Positions 55,643-64,000 of a stretch of DNA of 64,000 bases are shown piece by piece (positions within the stretch are counted from its first letter, which is position 1; each line of letters starts with the position of its first letter). The notes under the pieces are model-generated. The model ran no database searches and was not told the DNA's origin. It saw nothing but the letters and a program-made list of their open reading frames with translations. This stretch comes from Kappaphycus alvarezii (Eukaryota > Rhodophyta > Florideophyceae > Gigartinales > Solieriaceae), in assembly GCA_002205965.3 (NCBI GenBank), contig NADL03000620.1:620001-684000 (forward strand). Reading direction: 5' to 3'. Position numbers and translations under genes: made by a program.

Positions 55643-58600
55643 GTTCGGTCTACTCCTTTTTCCTTTCAACTTCTTGTCTTTACATTCCAGATCTGCATTT
55701 TCGAATTCATGCTAAGAACAGTTTGCCCTACATCCATCTCTCACAGAGACCAATGTCTCACAATCTTTAACCAGTGTAGTCTGGACTTTTTCCCCCAAGA
55801 CCTGGCATTATGATTGCAATTTAACATAAAATTCCCCCCGCGATAATGGATATGTATTACTGTCGGGATATCATTCTATATTGAAGTTGATTTTCAATTC
55901 TATGTTTATCTGGATAGTAAAATGTGGGAGCTGCCGTTGATACATCTGCGGTAACATTTTCCAAACGCTTTCATTTCTGGAAAGCAGCGCCGTGTGTCGT
56001 CTGCTGTACAAAGAGCGAGGAGAGCTCAAAGATTTGCCGTTGTTTTTCTGCATAAAGCGGTAAATGATGTAGCAGAAACGTTTTTTGATGGGTAGAATGC
56101 GTACGTTGAACGAGATGCGGAGTAGGGTTGATGCAGGTGATGCGCAAGTGGGGATGATTACGGGTAGATGCCTTGTTAGTACATCTAAATTTTCTGTTTA
56201 ATTCTACTCCCGCCATTTTTGTAGCTGCGCAGTTCTCGGAACCATATTTTTCGGACACAGTTAAATTTTGTGGTACAGGTGATTTTTCCCCGATTCCTGC
56301 ATTTCATGAATTTCCTAATAAAGCTCACGAACATGGCGAAATCTTTTTTATTTCATTTTAAAGCTGTTATTTTTCAACTAAAATGGTCTAATACAACTTG
56401 TACGGTAAATGTACCCATCGCGATAAGTGTACTATGGATATATCTATCCAGCAGGTCCTTCAGCTCCTCATATATTCAACAAGTTATCAGCCGACCATCG
56501 GAAGGTACATCAATTACCTGAATTTCAATATCTCCGGATAACTCCGTAGGCTTTTGTTCTACAGTGTACATTGGCAATAATAAACCACGGGAAACTGCCC
56601 ATATTATACTACTTTCGACCTCAAAATAAATTATGGCCTGATAATGATGATGAATAAGGGTTGCACTCATTGCGTCTGGAGTGTACGTTTGATGACTCCC
56701 TGGCGTTCAAGCACACTTTACAGTAGAATGGATCGAATGCAAAGGAACAATGAAAATATTAAAAGGTGAGAACGGAACTGGTATGAGCTGCGGGCAGCGG
56801 ATGGAACAAATAAAGCACTCATAGAAGGCATCAGAATTGAAGGGAGTAAATTAAGTAGTGTATGAGGGCGCAAAGGAAAGAATTAAATATGGAGCATGAT
56901 TCAACTCAAGATAGATGTGTATTGGCATGCAGTTTTGCTGATAAGGGTTAGAACTGTGACTATCTCGTGGAGGGAGCAAGAACATAGCACGAGGGCATCT
57001 TCGTGCAAATTAACTGCCGCTAGGATCTCCGACGCGACTTCCCCTCTGTGCTGCACGTACAGCGAAATTATAGCACTTTTCCCAGTTCTACACCTAATTT
57101 TAACATAAATCCATTACAATACATGAACGGCTATGTAAGCTTTATTTGATCCCCGCTTCCCAAATTTAAGAAAAAGGTCTACGCGATTTACTCCAATAAA
57201 TCCTGACTAATGATTTTTTTCTTATCATTAATCAGTGGAAAACATACTTTTATCTAGATTAGAATAATGGCGGATACGATAAAACCTAAAATTTGGATGG
57301 TGACGAAAAATGTTCCCGAACCTGCATCGGGGTGATCATAAATTGATTACTATACACATAAAATTGGAATGCCAAGTCTTCAAAGGCAAGATGACATTTT
57401 TTTGAAAAATAAAACTACTTTAAACGTTTAATAAAGGATCAGTTGTGATTATCAGGATAATCGAAAGCCGAAAGATAGCATCAAAAAGCGTGCTACTACA
57501 AGTCGTTCCTGAATATGTCCTGAACAGCATTGAAAATTTTGATTCTTTCGTTCACAATTTCATACCTCACTCGGAGCAAGGAATGAATCCGCCTCGTGGA
57601 CGCCTCAACAATAACTGGAGTAATGCATCTTGAATGTATATATGTAACCGTTATTCGCAATGTCAAATTAACTGTTGTTCAAATAGTGCAGCATTTTGGA
57701 TTTTAATGCTCTTAAATAATGAAACGAACCACATGGATATGGACCATTGCAACAAACAATATACTCCGAACTAATTGACAGAACAAACTCATAACACAAT
57801 CCTGGGCCACGGAACTTATGCGAATTCCATATAAGACTGAATGGTGAGGGTGAACTACCAGTGAAATCAGTTCCGTCCACTAAACAGTAAATAATCTCCC
57901 AACAGGAATCTAGATCAAAACAAGATCCCCATCAAATATCAAAAAACTGAATTACTGAGGTTGGACAGAAGCGTAAAGGAAAAAAGGACAAATTAATATC
58001 GAAACAGCTCTTACGACATGTAAATCGTACAGGTGCTTCACTCTTAGCCAAGACCACTTCCTGAAGGTCTTCTCGTCGCACATCAAAAGAAGAGCGCTGA
58101 CGGGCTCATTGCTTTACTTCTTCAAAAACTGGAACACCCATTATAGATGATCAGCAAGGGGTTTCTTTGCAACTTTTCCACGAAGCGTGGTCCACACAGT
58201 AACAGCAACAGTTGCAGAATCCCCAAACAAGTACCTAATTATTCGATCTAGAAGTAACTCAGATCCTACAAAAGCAAAAAAAGCCTCCAAATCGTAGAAA
58301 AGCTCAAGTGTTACCATTTCAAAACTAGTTGTGAACTATCTACAGTTTGGTTCATGCCGCTGGCATATTTAGATTATTTATGCATTAAATTCAGAAACTA
58401 AAAGAGCATAGGCGTCCACCTCAAACTGGCAGTTTTCTTTGCTGAAAAATTAAAATGCATCACACCAGATTCCATTTTACAGCAACTTAATTAATTATAT
58501 TTTCCTTGATAACGCGCATTTAATAGACTAGTAATAAAAGACATGGGAATAGATAAAATTGATTTTAATAGAGACTATTTAGTTCATAGTCAATCAGGAT

Positions 58601-59388
58601 ACCGGAATACCAAATTTGCATAATATATCTGTCCATCATCATCCCAAGCATTTAATATTTGGACCTACTCGTCTTCTTCACCAAGTTGGAATCTTTGCTT
58701 TCGGATTTAAATAGTGCTTCGATTTTGCTCCGTCCATTTATAAATGATGTCCTTGAAACCCAGAATTATTTATCATTTATGGTTGAAAATCCCAAATTTG
58801 GGGAAATTTTGGGAAATAGAGAAAATAAGACAATTCTTTCGATTACTAAAATCCTCTCACTTACAGCCAGTTTTGCGAATTTCCACTGCTAATGTCGCAA
58901 AACGTTACACAAAAAATGATTACGTACTGTATTTTCCCCCAAAATAATCATTCAGGAGGCTCTTTAGCACGGTAACTCGGAAATATTTTGAGTTTTTTGT
59001 GTTTTGTTGTAGAAATAGCTTACTCATATAATCTGAGTGAACCTAGCTCGAATGTTTGAGAGAAATAAAGACGAATGTTTTTGCAATGAGTTAAAGTTGG
59101 CCTATTTTGGTTCGCAAAATAACGGCCTAATGAACGTGTGAAATTTGATTTCAATTTATCCTTTTCTAGTTTTAGCTAAAAAATTGCTATGGTTCTTGAA
59201 TCGTACACAGATTAAATACAAAATAGTTGTTTAGTATATTACATTTTCAACCTCACAAGGTACAAGAAGACCTTACAGGAAATTTTGAAGCAATTAAAAC
59301 AATGTCCAATGCTTGTATAAGTGACATATATGATGTATTGTTCTACGGAAAATGAGTATTAGACAGCAGTATATAAAGCCCTTTCTCA
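55643..59388. other. AT-rich gene-free region
   Basis: 3.7 kb. Short open frames only (all under 100 codons), none with recognisable content, and no tRNA-like structure. Confidence 0.5.
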
Positions 59389-60085
59389 GTGCTTCTGCTT
59401 TTGATGGAGTTAAGAACCTTCTACGCTTTACCCTTTATGAAATGCCAGAGAAACTTACTGAATCATCTCAGGCTGTTTTTGTGCTTCGCTGAAAGTTTGC
59501 TGCTGGAGAGAAGACTAAAAAGCCTTATCCCAAACAAGTTAGGGCAAATGATCCAATTTATAGAGCATAAACTGGATGAATCACCTACTAAATTCAAAAA
59601 GTTGAATTCTGAATACCTCCACAACCACGGTACGTTATACTATGGTTCCTTCTTGTTTATAAATTGTGTGAACTTTTTCTAACTTTTATGAAAAGTTTGA
59701 TATTCCTATGTTGCAGAAACGTTCCATAATATACGAAGTAATGATTAAAAAGCGAGAATTATCAAAAGATGACGACGAATCCGATTCCTCTCCACACATG
59801 GATACCTGGAAGGAGACAACTTATTTCCAAAATTTTCAACCACTTCATCTTATTTCTATTCGGACGGAAATGGGAACAAATACAAAACGCCTGACTGTAA
59901 CCGTTCTTCAACCCAGTGATGTTGGTGCTGAAGATCTTTGAGTACGAGTTCTTGAGAGAGGAAGGGAGTTGAAAGTCAAGGTTAGATGGCCAAAGCCACT
60001 TGCTGACCTTAATGTCATGCATATAAATTGGTTGACAGATACAGATGGAAGGGAATGGATCGTTGTCATCCTAGATTTATAATCT
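59389..60085 (+). pseudogene. broken ORF of unknown family
   Basis: The frame at 59,708-59,941 (KRELSKDDDESDSSPHMDTW, then NFQPLHLISIRTEMGTNTKR and LTVTVLQPSDVGAEDL) is stopped by TGA at 59,939-59,941. The same frame continues at once with VRVLERGRELKVKVRWPKPL, then NVMHINWLTDTDGREWI, up to TAA near 60,082. The joined reading is coherent: an acidic low-complexity linker, then a beta-rich segment (TKRLTVTVL, VRVLERG, KVKVRWP). A shifted frame after 60,085 also reads protein-like (NALKAYENGPRTVLTRFD). An upstream frame at 59,389-59,682 may be the N-terminal part. I do not recognise the family; it could be a host pseudogene or an accessory transposon ORF. Confidence 0.45.
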
Positions 60086-60306
60086 TCTAGAATGCTCTCA
60101 AGGCCTACGAAAACGGCCCTCGGACGGTATTGACTCGCTTTGATTGAAATGATAAAGGTATTCAGCTAATAAAAGAATACCATTGACGTCGATTATTTCA
60201 GTAGGGCTTATAACAATATGATATCTTTTCACTCCCTACTATATGGATGAAAATCCGCTGCTTGAAAGTTTTCGATTAACTGCAGTACCATGGATATAGC
60301 AGTGGA

Positions 60307-60338
60307 GGTACGGTAAATACCTATCTATTTACCGTACC
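60307..60338. repeat. perfect hairpin, 13-bp arms
   Basis: GGTACGGTAAATA (60,307-60,319), a 6-base loop, then TATTTACCGTACC (60,326-60,338). No T-run follows that would make it a Pol III terminator. Confidence 0.8.
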
Positions 60339-60438
60339 CTACCATAAAGTATCGAACAATTCACTGCAATTGAAACAAAGATTGTCCCTGATAATTTGTG
60401 GTAGCCATTTAGGTACAGTAAAATGCGGTAGCACAGGC

Positions 60439-60467
60439 CATTTGTACATCTCTACGATGTACAAATG
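60439..60467. repeat. perfect hairpin, 12-bp arms
   Basis: CATTTGTACATC (60,439-60,450), loop TCTAC, then GATGTACAAATG (60,456-60,467). It lies about 100 bp after the first hairpin and about 90 bp before the open frame at 60,556. Confidence 0.8.
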
Positions 60468-60555
60468 TCTATGGACAGGTTAGGAGACTACACAGTGAAC
60501 TTTTGCGCCTCTGGATTTCGGTCTTAAACACCGACATGGCACGCTCCGTAACTTC

Positions 60556-61092
60556 ATGAAAAGCCGTATCGCCAATACAGCATGCCTGGACTGGCAGGTC
60601 GGGGTCCAGCTTCTCGTGCTAAACACTAAACTGCGACCCGCAGACATACTTATTCACCTAGCAGAAGGTCTGGACGCCAAAGTGGTCCGCCCGATCGCCT
60701 GCGATGTAACCATTGTATCTATGTTCAAGGATGTCGTACTAACAAAGGCTACCTCGGATGTGGGCGGTGCTGCCAAAAATTGGCACCGAAATAAGGTGAC
60801 TGATCTGGAGCGAAAGTTGTCACAACCACTCCTCCAGCCCTCAGAAACCACTGTGAAGGTCCCTAATTTCGATTTTCAATCCCTTGACTTCGATTACCTG
60901 GGAAGGCTTTCCCCTGGAACCATCCTCTTCATGAAGATTCTATATCCGCGCGTCACAGGGAAGTTCAACACATCCGTGGGAGCTATCCGCACACGCATCT
61001 ATAGCCACATTAGTGGGCAATCTGGTCATCCATTTAATAATCTATTTTTCGAGCGTCTCGCTGTACGTTCCCGACGTGGACTACCCGGCTAG
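60556..61092 (+). pseudogene. relic of the RT-associated C-terminal domain (fragment 4, longest)
   Basis: An uninterrupted frame of about 178 codons. It carries LRPADILIHL, IACDVTIVSMFKDVVLTKAT (the DVTxxS motif), RNKVTDLERKL, VKVPNFDFQSLDFDYLGRLS and the C-terminal LFFERLAVRSRRGLPG, which corresponds to the QRLS..L.RGNA end of the domain. The start of the frame (CLDWQVGVQLLVLNTKLRPA) suits the region just before RPAD. It is the only full-span copy in the window, but the reverse transcriptase that normally precedes it is absent, so it is a 5'-truncated insertion or an isolated remnant. Fragment 1 at 19.4 kb is its closest relative here. Confidence 0.6.
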
Positions 61093-61929
61093 TTCTTGGC
61101 TAAAAATATATTCTGATCCTGCAGCTTAAACCGATGAAAATAATGCCACATAAAGTTACTGTTTTCAGAGGCCCTTATACAGGTGTGGTATGTGTAGATA
61201 GTGGTGACGGTTAGCATTCGATAAACAACTTGGGGGCACGTGGTACAATTAAAACTTCGGGGAACGGTGATTCCACAAAAAAATGGCTACCTCCCTCTGT
61301 CCTTCAAGGGAATCCCCTAACAGGATCTCCTTAATAGTGTTAGACCGCTGCCTAAGCGTCGTGAAATAGCCAATTATGGCATCGTTATACATCGAAGAAC
61401 TGACTGGACTATCAGCTACTTTGTAGTTGATATTGTTGTGAACGTCAAAGCGAAAAAGCAGAGTGGCGCTTGCGAGCGACTCCAAAAAATAGCGAGAAGG
61501 TTTCTGCTTGGTAGGTTGAGTTTTGGCTTGATAAACTTGTTGAGTTTTCCATTCCTTTTGCCAACTCGAGCACGTTCTTCCCAATACTTGTACTCAACTC
61601 CGGTACGGTACTTTAACTCTAACGTGCACATAAATTTGTGCCTACCATAATAAAGATCTACCTAGAGTATCCACAAAGATCTACAGAAGTAAAAATATAG
61701 ATTTTATAGCTGGGATAGACCGAATTAAACATTAAATATCAATAAAATATCTGATGTGTAGATAGAGTAACAGTAAACCCTCGAAATAGGTGCAAGGATG
61801 AGCAATACGGTAAGGAATAGCACCTAGGCAAAGATATTTTGTCTATAGCCTCTCTTTTTCGCCCAAATTCTTGCTCGATTATACTTCAGATCGTATAATC
61901 CATTGTCTAACTCGTAAATTTCACATGAC
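61093..61929. other. gene-free stretch
   Basis: AT-rich sequence between the retroelement fragment and the Copia relic. Short frames only, nothing recognised. Confidence 0.5.
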
Positions 61930-62430
61930 TTCAGAAATAATTCTTATGCGTTCTTCTCATTTCCCAAACTTCGTGAATTTATGAGCAAGATTGTTCAGGG
62001 CACTCACAAAAACAATTTCAGAAATTTCACTGCTTTAATAAGCCTGACGAACAGCAACTACTGGTTTCATCATTAATTTATCTAAGATTGAACGCTTCGT
62101 TGGTAGGCTCAAAGAACCTGTGAAAATCGATAACGTTACTTCTTTAATACATCACATAGGCTCTTAGAGTCTTTGAACATCAATAACCAGTACCTTTTCT
62201 ACCAGATTTGATTCTAGATCGTACCTGATAATGTAAGACGCATCAACGTCATCCACGAAAGCGTTACCTTACGCACCTAGGACAGAAATGGTTATTATAC
62301 TGCTCTTATAGCTCGATTTGTCCGTAAAGAGTAACATTTATCACAGCTGCGACACGTTTTCACCATTATTGGCAAAGGAAGAGTCCGCGTAGACCTTTAA
62401 CTTAAAGGTATTGGAGTATAGCTTGTATGA
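61930..62430 (-). pseudogene. Ty1/Copia RNase H relic
   Basis: On the minus strand, in shifting frames: FKLKVYADSSFANNGENVSQ (about 62,360-62,420), LLMFKDSKSLCDVLKK (about 62,150-62,200) and AVRQAY.SSEISEIVFV followed by NNLAHKFTKFGK (about 61,960-62,035). These match in order the Copia RNase H pattern: VYADASFANN..SSQLG, MFTDSKSL.DV, and LR.AY...EI..I....NPAD..TK. Stops are frequent, so the copy is dead. RT sequence would be expected to the right (62,430-63,500); only a faint resemblance (ARNMLWS.KWLLK) is seen there. Confidence 0.65.
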
Positions 62431-64000
62431 CTTAATGGTTACTAATTCTTCCCGTCAAATAACTGTCGATCTTGTTGATGCGACTGAGTTCATCCCTATA
62501 TAGAATTTTCTTTAAGTCACTTGAGCAGCCATTTTTAACTCCACAGCATATTTCTGGCCTCGTATTTGTAAGTCAAGACACGCCAACTTGTGTCTCAAAA
62601 AACTAAATCTAAAGAAATATCCATTGGACGGAAGCATATTTAGATTCCTTACATACAGATTTTAACTCATTTCGAAGCCCAAATCTGCCTTTTTGAGTCT
62701 TAAAACAGCAATATAGTATCATCATAGCCTCTCTCTCTTGATACGAACTTTGGCAAATTTTTTTCAGTAAATTTCTGAAACTGATCATTCCCGCATGACA
62801 ATGAATCATCTCGGGAAGGGGAGTATCATTTAGGGTCTTTTGGACAAAGGAATTACGTAAGATTAATTCCGATTAATATCCCCGAAAAATCCTCGAAATA
62901 GCCTTCACCTGGGCCCTGGAGTGTTAAAACTCTGATCCATCACGATTGATAAATAATTTGCTTACCTTGTTACGAACAATCTCGTAAGATCCCGTACAGT
63001 TGTATAGTGTAGAGTTTTTGCCATACATGACCACTTTCTGACCTTAAATAGCTCGTGATTAGAGTCATTTGATACCTGAGAATTCAACGAAGTTTTGTAT
63101 ACATAACTCTGATGTTATCGTTTCCATTTCTACAACGGGGATCTGCAGGGCTTTCTTTTGCTCAGCTTGGTTTGGGAGCGGGTCTTTGATGGTGGAGAAC
63201 CTTGGTATGGTACCTAAAACGAGGAGGAACGCACCTATTCCGTCGGGGGTCATCGTATCGTTCATGCTTTGATTGCGAGTCTTATGACGAATTCAAGTTC
63301 AACTGCTGGCTCTGAACATCTGATCTTCTGGTACATATACGGCACAAAGGAACATAATAAAGCTTTCCCGGACCAATAGAATTATGGATATCGAAACCTG
63401 ATAAGGACATTTAAATTCAGATTTTTGTCGTAAATTAATTCCACCCCTTCGACACGAATTGACTACCTTGATGAACTCGTATACGATCGGTATGACCAGT
63501 TTATATTATCGTGTGACACTTTAGGATAGAGTTACAGACTGCCCGTGTTAATATGCTATGCCGAAAAATTGCATTCGAGAAATGCGTTTGTGTGTCAACT
63601 ATATGCAGAAGAGGCAGATTGTCGAGATACATAATATACAAAGAAATATGCTGGCTAAATACTATAAAGCTCGGTATGATGACCTGGAAAGATCTCGGCC
63701 TAGGCTCAAAGTTTTGTATTGTTTTGCAAGACTCGCTACTTTCCTCAATTAGTTTTTGAGTCCACTAAGTTACTTACTCTGGTTGGACCATAGATACCAG
63801 ATTGAAAATTTCTTTGCAGAAGTATGGAAAAAATTTAGATTGAGACGCCTCAACTGCGTCCTAGTCATTAGTATCTCATCTAAACTCCATTAGACGTCAA
63901 AGTGACCGCTTTTCCGGACAACTGACATTTTCCAGTTCGCTGACTTAGACACTAATATAGTATCAACGTTATCGACAATTTGCGTATGAGATTCGGGTAT
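62431..64000. other. AT-rich end of window, probably further Copia decay
   Basis: No intact gene. By position the region should hold the decayed reverse transcriptase upstream of the Copia RNase H on the minus strand, but no catalytic YxDD could be identified. Confidence 0.4.

Noticed and set aside
1..64000. CRISPR arrays, rRNA operons, bacterial operons
   Set aside because: None found: there are no regularly spaced repeats, and the gene content is eukaryotic nuclear.

Overview
The window is nuclear DNA from a eukaryote with compact, mostly intronless genes set among transposon debris. The host genes include an ABCB half-transporter with a mitochondrial-type presequence, a malate dehydrogenase, a GH47 Golgi/ER mannosidase and a proteasome assembly chaperone. 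They read as single exons or near-single exons. Together with chromodomain Ty3/gypsy, Copia and Tc1/mariner relics, this suggests a red alga (florideophyte type). That assignment is inference: no lineage-specific marker is visible, and an oomycete or fungus is not strictly excluded.

Layout. 0-32 kb is a transposon graveyard: a Tc1/mariner element with about 200-bp inverted repeats (0.2-1.7 kb); a solo copy of a 1-kb LTR (2.75-3.76 kb) inside older repeats; a decayed 5.3-kb Ty3/gypsy element with 327-bp LTRs (6.3-11.6 kb, minus strand); AT-rich gene-free DNA (11.7-18.1 kb); and a 12.6-kb chromodomain Ty3/gypsy element (18.2-30.8 kb, minus strand). The large element is bounded by two roughly 1,015-bp LTRs. 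Downstream of pol it carries about 3.4 kb of extra sequence with a long open region in antisense orientation. A second mariner relic abuts its right LTR.

32.2-47.5 kb is a gene island. In order: an OCIA-like protein (+), the ABCB transporter (+), a Pro/Ser-rich coiled-coil protein (-), a basic protein of unknown function (+), malate dehydrogenase (-), a PAC4-like chaperone (-) and the GH47 mannosidase (-). Three of these seven genes contain an apparent one-base frameshift. The genes serve unrelated housekeeping roles (organelle transport, carbon metabolism, N-glycan trimming, proteasome assembly), and no operon-like logic is visible.

47.5-64 kb is again gene-poor and AT-rich. It holds relics of a domain seen at the C-terminus of reverse-transcriptase-bearing proteins (also found at 19.4 and 35.8 kb), a fourth, diverged copy of the 1-kb LTR (54.6 kb), a broken ORF of unknown family (59.4-60.1 kb), two perfect hairpins (60.3-60.5 kb) and a Copia RNase H relic (61.9-62.4 kb). 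No rRNA genes, confident tRNA gene, CRISPR array or intact transposase was found.
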